Assembly (NCBI GenBank): GCA_937958015.1 | Contig: CALGOA010000123.1 | Span: 1-34,455 of the forward strand | DNA from: an uncultured Acidimicrobiales bacterium | Lineage (GTDB): Bacteria > Actinomycetota > Acidimicrobiia > Acidimicrobiales > SZUA-35 | Direction of reading: 5' to 3' | DNA length: 34,455 bases | Part shown: piece after piece, positions 23,566 through 31,314 of the stretch | How the letters are laid out: the number at the start of each line of letters is the position of its first letter | How positions within the stretch are numbered: the stretch's first letter is position 1 | Position numbers and translations under genes: made by a program | Notes under the pieces: model-generated | Databases searched by the model: none | The model's input: the letters and a program-made list of their open reading frames with translations, nothing else | What the model was told of the DNA's origin: nothing

Positions 23566-26115
23566 ATGACCAGTGACAGTCTGAGCCTGCTCGGCGAGGC
23601 GATCCGACGGCTGGCCGCCGCGCCGGTGTTGCTGGTCGCAAGCGATTACGACGGGACGATCGCCCCACTGGTCGACGACCCCTCGCAGGCAACAGCTCAC
23701 CCCGAATCGGCAGCGGCCCTGCGTGCGCTGGCGAGCGCCGACCACACCTTTGCGGCGCTGATCTCGGGTCGAAGCCTGCACGATCTGCGCCGGGTGGCAA
23801 CGATGGACGAGTCGGTCCGGCTGATCGGTAGCCACGGAAGCGAGTACGACGTCGGCTTTGCCGAAGATCTCGACTCCGGCGAAGTTTCTCTTCGCGAACG
23901 CCTGCTAGAGGAAATGCATCAGATCGCTGCAGACGACGGTGGACGGGTGGAAGAGAAGCCCGCGGGACTGGCCTTTCATCTTCGCGGCCTCGACATCAAC
24001 CACGCGGCAACGATCATCGACCGGATCAACGAGGGCCCCGCCAACTGGGACGGCGTGTACTCCCGAGCCGGACACGATGTGATCGAACTGACGATCACGT
24101 CAACCAACAAGGGCACCGCCCTCGAACGGCTGCGGGGCGAGGTGGGTGCAACCGCGGTTCTGTTCATCGGTGACGACACCACCGACGAAGACGCGTTCGC
24201 CACATTGAGTGGACCCGATGTCGGCATCCGGGTCGGAACGGCGCAGACCACCGCCGAGTTTCGCGTCGACTCACCCGAGACCGTCGCTCGCATCCTGGCG
24301 TTGATCGCCGAACTCCGAGCCGACTGGTTGAGCGGCGCCGGCCTGCAACCCATCGAGAACCACTCGATCCTTTCCGATAAACGCACAGCAGCGATCGTGG
24401 ACCCCGATGCAAAGGTCGTGTGGATGTGTGTTCCCCGGATCGATTCGGGCGCGGTCTTCGCCGAGCTGCTCGGCGGCCCGACCGGTGGATCGTTCTCCAT
24501 TGCTCCGAGGAACGGATCGCCAGCTCTGGGTCAGCAGTATCGATCCGGCTCGATGATCCTCGAAACCCGCTTCGAAGACTTCACCGTGACCGACTATCTC
24601 GACGTGTCCAGCAACCGTTCGCTCGAGTTCGCGGGACGTACCGATCTGATCAGAGTGATCGAGGGCACCGGCGAAGCCGTGATCCGATTCGAGCCGAGGT
24701 TGGACTTTGGCCGAATCCCCACAGCTCTCGAGCTGGCCGATGGTGGTGTGCGCATCTCAGGAGCCGTGGATCCGCTGGTCCTGCGCAGCAGCGGTCGCGG
24801 GTGGGAGGGCGCCGATTGGGTTATCGAGACAGTCGGGCACCATCACTCGGCCTCGGCTGTCGTGGACCTTATGAAAGGACCTGTGGTGCTGGAGATGCGG
24901 GCCGGTACCGATTCGATCGAACCCCACCCCCGGCCCGAGCTGGACCGCCAGGCTGACTCGCATCAGTTCTGGCTCGACCGCTCCGAGCCGTTGGACCGCA
25001 CGCCCCACTATCCGGACCTGGTATCCCGAAGCGCCTCGATCCTTCAGTCACTTCAGCATGGACCAACCGGCGCCATAGTTGCGGCTGCTACTACCAGCCT
25101 GCCCGAGTATCTCGGTGGCGTTCGGAACTGGGATCTGCGGTACAGCCGTGTACGCGATGCCGCGCTTTCGTGCATGGCACTTCTGGAACTGGGGTCCACA
25201 AACGAGGCGCGACGGTTCGTCGACTGGATGATTCGAATCTTCGACGTCCGACCCGAGACCGATCGACTCTCTCCGATCTATCTGGTGACCGGACGCCATC
25301 TTCCACCCGAGGCCGAGATCACCGGCCTCTCCGGGTACGGCGGCTCTCGACCGGTTCGGGTCGGCAACGCCGCGGATATGCAGGTGCAACTCGATCTGTA
25401 CGGCTACCTGCTCCAGCTCATCAATGCGATGCGAAATCGCCGTGTGCAGTTGACGATCAGCGACTGGCGGCTCGTCGAAAACCTCGTCGTCTCCACCGCC
25501 CACCGCTGGAACGAGCCCGACCACGGCGTGTGGGAGTCTCGGGTTCACGCTCGCCACTACCTGCATTCGAAGGTGTATTGCTGGCTGGCGGTCGACCGGG
25601 GAATCCGCATCTCAAAGTCGTTCTGTGATCGCGTGCCTTCCACGTGGCTCAAGCTGCGGGACGAGATCGCCGAGGATGTGCTGGAAAACGGGTGGAACGA
25701 GGATCGTCAAACCTTCACCGCCTGGTACGGCAGCGACGATCTCGACGCTGGGGCGCTATCGGTCGGACTATCCGGCCTGCTGGCCCCCGACGATCCACGT
25801 TTCGTGTCCACCGTCGATGCGGTCAGCCGCGAACTGCTGGTCGACGGCACGGTGATGAACTACCACACCGACGACGGCCTTCCGGGGCGACGTCATGGCG
25901 TGCACCTCGCTACCTCGTGGTTGGTGGATGCATTGTCGCTCGTTGGTCGTGCCAGTGAAGCAAGCGAGCTTTTTCATCGACTCGCCGCCGATGCCGGTCC
26001 CACCGGTCTCTTCAGCGCCCAGATCGATCCTGAAAAGCGTCGTGCCTTGGGCAACGCGCCGTCCGCCGCCGCCCACGCCGGATTCATCATGAACGCAGTA
26101 CATCTGAGTCGATAG
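23566..26115 (+). CDS. Trehalose-6-phosphate phosphatase fused to a GH15 trehalase/glucoamylase-like domain
   Basis: An 849-aa two-enzyme chain. Residues 1-~245 are an OtsB-type HAD phosphatase with all four motifs: SDYDGT (Asp27, Asp29), ISGRS, the Lys in TNKGTALERL and FIGDDTTDEDAF. Residues ~265-849 follow the GH15 pattern of actinobacterial trehalases: KVVWMCVPRIDSGAVFAELLGG, LPEYLGGVRNWDLRYSRVRDAAL, GYGGSRPVRVGNAADMQVQLDLYGYL, HGVWESR with the likely general acid Glu, HSKVYCWLAVDRGI. Near the end, where the family has GLLAEE or GLLSEE (general base Glu), this protein reads GLFSAQID, so the base Glu seems replaced by Ala (~818); the following LGNFPQAFSH is also changed to LGNAPSAAAH. The GH15 half may be inactive, regulatory, or act on another sugar. 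No otsA is nearby. Confidence 0.88.
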   Translation: MTSDSLSLLGEAIRRLAAAPVLLVASDYDGTIAPLVDDPSQATAHPESAAALRALASADHTFAALISGRSLHDLRRVATMDESVRLIGSHGSEYDVGFAEDLDSGEVSLRERLLEEMHQIAADDGGRVEEKPAGLAFHLRGLDINHAATIIDRINEGPANWDGVYSRAGHDVIELTITSTNKGTALERLRGEVGATAVLFIGDDTTDEDAFATLSGPDVGIRVGTAQTTAEFRVDSPETVARILALIAELRADWLSGAGLQPIENHSILSDKRTAAIVDPDAKVVWMCVPRIDSGAVFAELLGGPTGGSFSIAPRNGSPALGQQYRSGSMILETRFEDFTVTDYLDVSSNRSLEFAGRTDLIRVIEGTGEAVIRFEPRLDFGRIPTALELADGGVRISGAVDPLVLRSSGRGWEGADWVIETVGHHHSASAVVDLMKGPVVLEMRAGTDSIEPHPRPELDRQADSHQFWLDRSEPLDRTPHYPDLVSRSASILQSLQHGPTGAIVAAATTSLPEYLGGVRNWDLRYSRVRDAALSCMALLELGSTNEARRFVDWMIRIFDVRPETDRLSPIYLVTGRHLPPEAEITGLSGYGGSRPVRVGNAADMQVQLDLYGYLLQLINAMRNRRVQLTISDWRLVENLVVSTAHRWNEPDHGVWESRVHARHYLHSKVYCWLAVDRGIRISKSFCDRVPSTWLKLRDEIAEDVLENGWNEDRQTFTAWYGSDDLDAGALSVGLSGLLAPDDPRFVSTVDAVSRELLVDGTVMNYHTDDGLPGRRHGVHLATSWLVDALSLVGRASEASELFHRLAADAGPTGLFSAQIDPEKRRALGNAPSAAAHAGFIMNAVHLSR

Positions 26116-26147
26116 ACGTCGGCGGCGGCGCTGCCATATTGCGTCGC

Positions 26148-26211
26148 GCCAGCACATTCTTCGGTTCTGTCGTTCTCAGAGCACACCCAGTGTGCTGGCC
26201 CGACGATTTTT
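26148..26211. terminator. Convergent intergenic region with two competing hairpins
   Basis: GCCAGCACA (26148-26156) is the perfect inverted repeat of TGTGCTGGC (26191-26199); the latter can instead pair locally in AGCACAC-CCA-GTGTGCT (26180-26196). Five T follow on the plus strand at 26207-26211, ten or so bases past the stem. The position between the stops of two convergent genes fits a terminator for the plus-strand gene, perhaps for both, but the T run is displaced. Confidence 0.4.
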
Positions 26212-26219
26212 GGGTGGGT

Positions 26220-28160
26220 TTAGCCGAGCTTTTCGAGGGCGGCTTCCCACTCGGTCAGACTTCGTTGAAGTCGACGTTCCACCGTGTCGTTCTTGTCGAT
26301 CAGCTCGTGCATCCGCTCGGTGTCGGCGTACACCTCCGGGTCGGCCAACTGCCCCTGCACCTCGGCCAATTCGGCCTCGAGTTTCTGGACCGCAGCCTCC
26401 AGTTTGTCCACCCGCTTGCGCAGTTGGCGTTCCTCGTTCCCCGACATCGCCGGCTTCTTCTTCGATGGCGGTGCTGGCTTCTTCGGACTTGGGGGTTTGC
26501 TGACGGCCGAGCCATTGTCGACAGCCTTGGTCGGCGCGGCCTTCTTGATCGCGCCGGCCTTGCGACTGAAGAGATGTTCCTCGATCTCGTCGTAGAACAC
26601 CGCCTTGCCGTCCCGCACTTCCAACACCTGCTCGGCAACGTTGCGAATGAGATGACGGTCATGGCTGACGAGCAGGACGGTGCCGGGATACACCCGCAGG
26701 GCGTCCTCGAGAACGTCGCAGCTGGGGAGATCAAGGTGGTTGGTGGGTTCGTCCAGGATCAGGAGATTCACCGGATTACACATGGTCTCCGCCAGTGCCA
26801 GTCGAGTTCGTTCGCCACCCGACAATTGGGACACTCGCCGCTCGACTGCGTCACCGCGGAATCCGAATGAACCCAGCACGCTGCGAACGTTGCGTTTGGC
26901 ATCGAGGCTTTCACCAACCGACATCCGGAACTCCTGCTCGACCGTGTAGTCGAGGTTCAAAGCATCAACTTGGTGCTGAGCGAAGTAGGAGATGTCGACG
27001 TTGGTCCCGATGGTGATATCACCACTGCGCGGTTGCAGCTGCCCGAGGATGGCCTTGAGGATCGTGGACTTGCCAGCACCGTTGGGCCCGATCAGGGCCA
27101 GTTTCTGGCCCCGCTCGACCACGATGTTGACGTCGCTCACGACGGAAGGTTCGTCGTCGTACCCGAAGTCGCCGTCTTCGATTTCCACTACTACCCGGGA
27201 GGACCGCCGGGGTTCGGGATAGGAGAACCTGAGCTTCAGATCGGCGTCCCTCGGGACCTCGATCTCCTCCAGTTTCTCGAGCGCCTTAATCCGACTCTGC
27301 ACCTGACGGGCCTTGGTGGCCTTGTACCGGAACCGTTCGATGAACTTCTCAGCGTGGGCTCGCTGGCGAGCCTGATTGGCAGCCTTCGCTTCGATCTGGG
27401 CCAAGCGCTCCTCCCGCTGAACCACGAATTCAATGAACCCCCCGACGTATTCGGTGGCGGTTCCCCATGCGACCTCGACGACCCGTTCAGCTACGGCATC
27501 GATGAAGTCTCGATCGTGACTGACGAACAGCAGCGAACCGGGAAAGGCGTTGAGTTGGTCCTCGAGCCAGCCGACGCTGTCGACGTCGAGATGGTTCGTC
27601 GGCTCGTCGAGCACCAGTACATCGGGCTTCTGCAGAAGCAGGCGGGCCAGCGCCGCCCGCATTTGCCAACCGCCGGACAGCTCCTGTAGCGGCCGGTCCA
27701 TGGCCTGGGTTGTGAAACCCAGACCACCGAGGATTCGTCGCGCTTCGGCTTCGATCTGATAGCCGCCCATCTGCTCGAACCGGCTTTGCAGCGATCCGTA
27801 TCGTTCGAGCCGCTCTTCGTAGTCGGGGTGATCGAACTCACCCAGCAGAGCGCCGACGTCGTTGATCTCCGCTTCCATCTGGCGGAGATGGTTCGCCCCG
27901 CCCAGCACTTCGTCGAGCACCGTCCCGGTCCAGGACTCGGTGAGCTCCTGGGGCAGGTACCCGATCACGTAGTCGCTCGGTTTGTGAACGGTGCCGGCGT
28001 CGGCTTCCTGAACACCCACGACGATCTCCATCATCGTGGTCTTTCCGGCCCCGTTACCGCCGATCAGTGCGATCCGGCGGCCGGGACGCAGTTCGAACGT
28101 GACGTTGTCGAACAACAGCCGGTTTCCGTGTTCCTTCTTGAGTCCTGACACGGTGAGCAA
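26220..28160 (-). CDS. ABC-F family ATPase (Uup/EttA-like)
   Basis: A soluble twin-ATPase of the ABC-F class, which act on ribosomes and not in membranes. The 646-aa protein has two ABC units with Walker A GGNGAGKTT and GPNGAGKST, signatures LSGGWQMRAALA and LSGGERTRLALAE, and Walker B LVLDEPTNHLD and LILDEPTNHLD. A charged linker (RYKATKARQVQSRIKALEKLEE) joins them, and after a Lys/Pro/Ala-rich stretch there is a C-terminal coiled coil (VDKLEAAVQKLEAELAEVQGQL ... VERRLQRSLTEWEAALEKLG) as in Uup. The frame is open far upstream, over the divergent gene; I place the start at TTG 28160 because a TACACT box lies seven bases before it and homologues begin at about LLTVSGLKK. GTG 28151 is the alternative. 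Confidence 0.93.
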   Translation of the reverse strand: MLTVSGLKKEHGNRLLFDNVTFELRPGRRIALIGGNGAGKTTMMEIVVGVQEADAGTVHKPSDYVIGYLPQELTESWTGTVLDEVLGGANHLRQMEAEINDVGALLGEFDHPDYEERLERYGSLQSRFEQMGGYQIEAEARRILGGLGFTTQAMDRPLQELSGGWQMRAALARLLLQKPDVLVLDEPTNHLDVDSVGWLEDQLNAFPGSLLFVSHDRDFIDAVAERVVEVAWGTATEYVGGFIEFVVQREERLAQIEAKAANQARQRAHAEKFIERFRYKATKARQVQSRIKALEKLEEIEVPRDADLKLRFSYPEPRRSSRVVVEIEDGDFGYDDEPSVVSDVNIVVERGQKLALIGPNGAGKSTILKAILGQLQPRSGDITIGTNVDISYFAQHQVDALNLDYTVEQEFRMSVGESLDAKRNVRSVLGSFGFRGDAVERRVSQLSGGERTRLALAETMCNPVNLLILDEPTNHLDLPSCDVLEDALRVYPGTVLLVSHDRHLIRNVAEQVLEVRDGKAVFYDEIEEHLFSRKAGAIKKAAPTKAVDNGSAVSKPPSPKKPAPPSKKKPAMSGNEERQLRKRVDKLEAAVQKLEAELAEVQGQLADPEVYADTERMHELIDKNDTVERRLQRSLTEWEAALEKLG

Positions 28161-28167
28161 GTGGTCC

Positions 28168-28173
28168 AGTGTA
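28168..28173 (-). promoter_or_regulatory. -10 box of the ABC-F gene
   Basis: TACACT on the minus strand ends seven bases before the TTG at 28160. It supports the TTG as the start of a leaderless transcript. Confidence 0.45.
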
Positions 28174-28210
28174 GGAGTCGGGTCGCCCCGGCCCCCGGAC
28201 TCCGTCGACC

Positions 28211-28216
28211 TAAACT
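28211..28216 (+). promoter_or_regulatory. -10 box of the PH-domain gene pair
   Basis: TAAACT ends seven bases before the GTG at 28224; no ribosome site is seen between. It is divergent from the ABC-F box. Confidence 0.5.
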
Positions 28217-28223
28217 GAATGTT

Positions 28224-28682
28224 GTGAACCTGCTCCCCAACAGCGTGAAGAAACTCTGGCGCATCAGTGGCGCCGCAACCGGCGCGTTCCTCGGCCTCAT
28301 CGTGGCGGGAGTGCTCGGTGCGTTCATCAACGTGATGGAGTTTCCCGAGATCCTCTACATCGCGCTGATTCTGCCGTTCGCAGGCGGCATCGCGCTCGGC
28401 GTCTGGTGGGCGGGCGTGAAGTTCCGGAACTGGGGCTGGCAGATCACCGAACGCTGGATCGAAGCGAAACGCGGCGTCCTCGCCCATCACCGGGTTGTCA
28501 TTCCCCGCAATCGGATTCAGACGATCACGACCAATAGTGGTCCGATCGACCGGATGCTCGACCTCGAGACGATCACGGTTCATACCGCCGGCGCCGGAGC
28601 TCCAAACCTCACCATCCCGCATCTGGGAACCGCAACGGTCCGAGAGATTCGGACCGCACTGGGCCAGGGCGTCAATGACTGA
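28224..28682 (+). CDS. Bacterial PH-domain (YdbS-like) membrane protein
   Basis: A 152-aa protein with two hydrophobic helices (about residues 16-38 and 42-65) followed by one bPH2 domain (about 72-148: WQITERWIEAKRGVLAHHRVVIPRNRIQTI ... LDLETITVHTAG). This is the YdbS half of the YdbS-YdbT pair; in Bacillus that pair protects against a bacteriocin, but the general function is unknown. GTG at 28224 is preferred because it sits seven bases after a TAAACT box. It overlaps the next gene by eight bases. Confidence 0.85.
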   Translation: MNLLPNSVKKLWRISGAATGAFLGLIVAGVLGAFINVMEFPEILYIALILPFAGGIALGVWWAGVKFRNWGWQITERWIEAKRGVLAHHRVVIPRNRIQTITTNSGPIDRMLDLETITVHTAGAGAPNLTIPHLGTATVREIRTALGQGVND

Positions 28683-30348
28683 CCTACCCGCCGGATCGTC
28701 ACCTCCGCCGCATCCCTTCGACCAGGGCGCGGTCCCGCCTCCTGCGACCGCTCCGCCCCTCTCGACCCCCGTCACGACGCCCGATGCGTCGTCCGCCGTT
28801 CCACTCGATGGGCCTCCAACCGCAATCGGGGAGGTTCCGATCGGCGACGTCGAGTGGAAACGACCCCACCCCTACACCCTGATCATCGAGTTCATCTCGT
28901 CGGTGCGGGACCTGATCCTGCCCATCATTTTCATTTTCATGCAGGGAAGTGGCGACAGCGGCTCGGTCCTCGCCGAGGTGCTGCCCATGGTTGCGATCCT
29001 GCTTCCGGTGGGATTCGCCGTGGCCCGCTACTTCACCACCCGCTACGCCCTCACCGATGAAGCACTGCTGCACCAGTTCGGCGTGCTGAAGAAGAGCAAA
29101 CAGGTGCTCCCCCGGCGCAACATCCAGAACCTCTCCACCTCCGCAGGGCTCATCGCCCGAGCGACAAACCTCGTCGAGTTGACCATCAGCGATGCCTCTC
29201 AGGGCGGCGACATCACCCTGCGGCTCCTTTCGAACGAAGACGCCGAATCGTTGATGAGTCTGCTCCGGGAAACCTCGGCGGCCGCACTGGTGACACCGGA
29301 GTCCGCCGACGGCCAGACCTTGGATGGCGCCGCCGACGGGTTCGCTCCACCTTCGGCGGCACAGGTGATGGATTCGGATCCCATTCACACCCTCGACCTT
29401 GGAGACCTCTTCAAGTTCCGAACGGTCACCTCGGGCGGGCCGGTGCTCGCCATCGTGATGATCGTTGGGCTGGTGATCGCCTACTTCAGCTTCCCCGATC
29501 TGGCCGATGACCTCACGTTTTCCAGTGCGTTGTTCATCCTCGGCCCGCTGTCGGCGGTGCTCGTGCCGCTGCTCGCTCCCATGTTGTCGCTGGGTGGATT
29601 CCGCCTGTGGAGCGATCCGGACCGCCTGCGAATCAAGACCGGCCTGCTCACCGAGGTGCAGGTCAACGCCCGCCGGGAACGGATCCAGCTGGTGCAAGTC
29701 GACCGCCACGTACTGGCCCAGCGAATCGGGCTCGAGTCGGTCAAGTTTGAAACTGCCGACGTCGAGCAGGGCGGAGGCCAGATCTCATTCCTGGCTCCCG
29801 CCGTGGCCAGCGAAAGCTGGACAACGTTTGCGTCCGACGCTCTGGGCGAGGTTGAACTCGGCGAGGATGACCTTCAGAGGGTCAGCCCACTGACCCAGCG
29901 TCGTTCGCTGGTCCGATTCGGCTCTGGCGGAGTTCCCCTCGTCGCAGCTCTGATTGCAGCGACGATCGCCGCGCCGGGCAACAACGGTTTTGTGGTGGGT
30001 CTGGTCTCGCTGATCGTCATGGGTCTCTATGTGATGTTCGCGATGTGGTTCGCAGCCCGACGGGCCCGCCGTCTCGGATGGGCGGTAGGCCACGATCAGT
30101 TCCTGTTCCGGAACGGTGTCGTGGCCGAGAAGCTCATTCTGGTCCGCAAGGAGAAGCTGCAGGTACTTCGGATCAGTCAGAGTTTCTTCCAACGACGACT
30201 TGGCCTGGCAACGTTGACGCTGGGGACTGCCGGTCTGGGTCTCCTGGGTCTGGTCTCGCTCCCCGACCTCGAAACCGAGACGGCAGATCGACTTCTCCAC
30301 GAATTGGCCGAAGCGTCCGCCGCGACACCACTGGCTCGCACTCTCTAA
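28675..30348 (+). CDS. Bacterial PH-domain (YdbT-like) membrane protein with three PH domains
   Basis: A 557-aa partner of the preceding gene. After a ~55-residue Pro-rich cytoplasmic start come pairs of membrane helices (e.g. LILPIIFIFMQ, MVAILLPVGFAVA; VLAIVMIVGLVIAYF, ALFILGPLSAVLVPLLAPML; VPLVAALIAATIAA, VVGLVSLIVMGLYVMFAMWF), each followed by a bPH2 domain: YALTDEALLHQFGVLKKSKQVLPRRNIQ, RIKTGLLTEVQVNARRERIQLVQV, and FRNGVVAEKLILVRKEKLQVLRISQS. This helix-PH repeat is the YdbT layout. The ATG at 28675 overlaps the end of the preceding gene. The two probably form one membrane complex (inference). Confidence 0.86.
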   Translation: MTDLPAGSSPPPHPFDQGAVPPPATAPPLSTPVTTPDASSAVPLDGPPTAIGEVPIGDVEWKRPHPYTLIIEFISSVRDLILPIIFIFMQGSGDSGSVLAEVLPMVAILLPVGFAVARYFTTRYALTDEALLHQFGVLKKSKQVLPRRNIQNLSTSAGLIARATNLVELTISDASQGGDITLRLLSNEDAESLMSLLRETSAAALVTPESADGQTLDGAADGFAPPSAAQVMDSDPIHTLDLGDLFKFRTVTSGGPVLAIVMIVGLVIAYFSFPDLADDLTFSSALFILGPLSAVLVPLLAPMLSLGGFRLWSDPDRLRIKTGLLTEVQVNARRERIQLVQVDRHVLAQRIGLESVKFETADVEQGGGQISFLAPAVASESWTTFASDALGEVELGEDDLQRVSPLTQRRSLVRFGSGGVPLVAALIAATIAAPGNNGFVVGLVSLIVMGLYVMFAMWFAARRARRLGWAVGHDQFLFRNGVVAEKLILVRKEKLQVLRISQSFFQRRLGLATLTLGTAGLGLLGLVSLPDLETETADRLLHELAEASAATPLARTL

Positions 30349-30355
30349 GGCCGAC

Positions 30356-30832
30356 CTACTCCAGCGAGTCGAGGAGCGAGCGCAACTGTGTCGTGAGACC
30401 GGCGAGTTCGGTCCGGCTCAGGTGTGCGAAGAAGTCTTTCTCGAGGTCGTTCTGGCGTCGGTAGGTCCGCAGCAGGACCGCAGTTCCCTCGGGGGTCAAC
30501 CTCACCCGCCGCAGCCGCCGATCGTTGGAGTCCATTTCCTTGATAATGAGGCCAGCGCCTTCGAGTGTGGTCAGCACACCCGACACTGCCGCGGTCGAAA
30601 CTCCCGACAGTCGGGCAATCTGCCGCGGTTCCAACTCGTCGTAGACCCACACCGTAAACAGCACCCGAAAGCCGGCGGTCGAGATTCCCTCCGGTCGATG
30701 AACCGAGCTCTCGAGATGCCCCAGGTATTGGGTCGCCAATCGAAAGAGAAGAAACGATGCCGCGAACTCGTCGAGTTCGAAGCCACCCTCCTCGTCGAGG
30801 CGGTCCGTTGCTCTCTCCTCGAAGCGATCCAT
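30356..30832 (-). CDS. MarR family transcriptional regulator
   Basis: A 158-aa winged-helix protein, expected to bind DNA as a dimer and let go on ligand binding. The wHTH is at about residues 72-125: RQIARLSGVSTAAVSGVLTTLEGAGLI, then the wing MDSNDRRLRRVRLTPEGTAVL. Helices before and after would form the dimer part. The ATG follows the thioesterase TAG without any gap, so the two are co-transcribed, divergent from paaK. A near-perfect 18-bp palindrome in the divergent region, over the paaK -35 box, is its likely operator. It would then be the local phenylacetate regulator, where many actinobacteria use a TetR-type PaaR (inference). Confidence 0.9.
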   Translation of the reverse strand: MDRFEERATDRLDEEGGFELDEFAASFLLFRLATQYLGHLESSVHRPEGISTAGFRVLFTVWVYDELEPRQIARLSGVSTAAVSGVLTTLEGAGLIIKEMDSNDRRLRRVRLTPEGTAVLLRTYRRQNDLEKDFFAHLSRTELAGLTTQLRSLLDSLE

Positions 30833-31228
30833 CTAACGAGGTGTGATTTGCAGGGTTCGGCCGCGGAACTCGGCAACGACAGTTTCGGTCCCATCCGGGC
30901 CGACGGTTGCAACCGCAACGTCCCAAATGCCAAGTTTCTTTCGAGCCTGTCGACGCTGCGCCGTGGCGCGGAGCCGGCTACCGACCGGGACCGCCTCCAG
31001 AAAGTCCACCTCCGCATGACTGGCGAGGGACGGAACGGAAAAGTTGCTGGCCCGACCCATGGCCGCATCGGCCAGAAGAAACATGACCCCGCCGTGGCAG
31101 ATTCCGTGGGCATTGGCGAGCGACCCGGTGACCGTGACCTCAACGACGGCGGTTCCCTCCGACTGTGAAATCGGTTCGATTCCGAGCAACGCTTCAACCG
31201 GTTCTGGCACTGACGACTCCGCACTCAC
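30833..31228 (-). CDS. paaI: PaaI-type hotdog thioesterase
   Basis: A 131-aa hotdog-fold acyl-CoA thioesterase; in E. coli PaaI hydrolyses dead-end ring-hydroxylated phenylacetyl-CoA and frees CoA. The core NAHGICHGGVMFLLADAAMG includes the HGG turn and catalytic Asp of the family. The place next to the paa genes supports the name. GTG at 31228 lies seven bases after a TACGCT box. Co-transcribed with the MarR gene. Confidence 0.87.
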   Translation of the reverse strand: MSAESSVPEPVEALLGIEPISQSEGTAVVEVTVTGSLANAHGICHGGVMFLLADAAMGRASNFSVPSLASHAEVDFLEAVPVGSRLRATAQRRQARKKLGIWDVAVATVGPDGTETVVAEFRGRTLQITPR

Positions 31229-31235
31229 CGGCCGA

Positions 31236-31241
31236 AGCGTA
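31236..31241 (-). promoter_or_regulatory. -10 box of the paaI-marR promoter
   Basis: TACGCT on the minus strand ends seven bases before the GTG at 31228. The palindrome at 31266-31283 would lie just upstream of or over its -35 area. Confidence 0.4.
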
Positions 31242-31265
31242 GACCAACCGCCACAGGATCAATAA

Positions 31266-31283
31266 TCGTTAAGGCCTTGACGA
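31266..31283. promoter_or_regulatory. Likely MarR operator between paaI and paaK
   Basis: TCGTTAAGGCCTTGACGA is an inverted repeat of two nine-base arms with one mismatch. It covers the candidate paaK -35 box TTGACG at 31277-31282. Size and symmetry suit a MarR dimer. Confidence 0.6.
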
Positions 31284-31307
31284 CCAACCATGACGAGAAG
31301 CTAGAAT
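31277..31307 (+). promoter_or_regulatory. paaK operon promoter
   Basis: TTGACG (31277-31282) and TAGAAT (31302-31307) with a 19-base spacer. The -10 ends seven bases before the GTG of paaK, so the operon transcript looks leaderless. Confidence 0.55.
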
Positions 31308-31314
31308 CCTCGGG

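Noticed and set aside
23547-23576. A nine-residue ORF with AAAGGAG before it, overlapping the start of otsB-GH15.
   Set aside because: Only four bases between the G-rich site and ATG, and the -10 box at 23552 lies inside it; likely chance.
28161-28775. N-terminal extension of the ABC-F gene (851-aa version).
   Set aside because: It is antisense to the PH genes and unlike ABC-F proteins; the TACACT box and homology place the start at 28160.
28699-29709. A 336-codon minus-strand frame over the YdbT-like gene.
   Set aside because: Composition of a reverse shadow (His, Gln, Arg rich); the plus strand encodes a clear membrane/PH protein.
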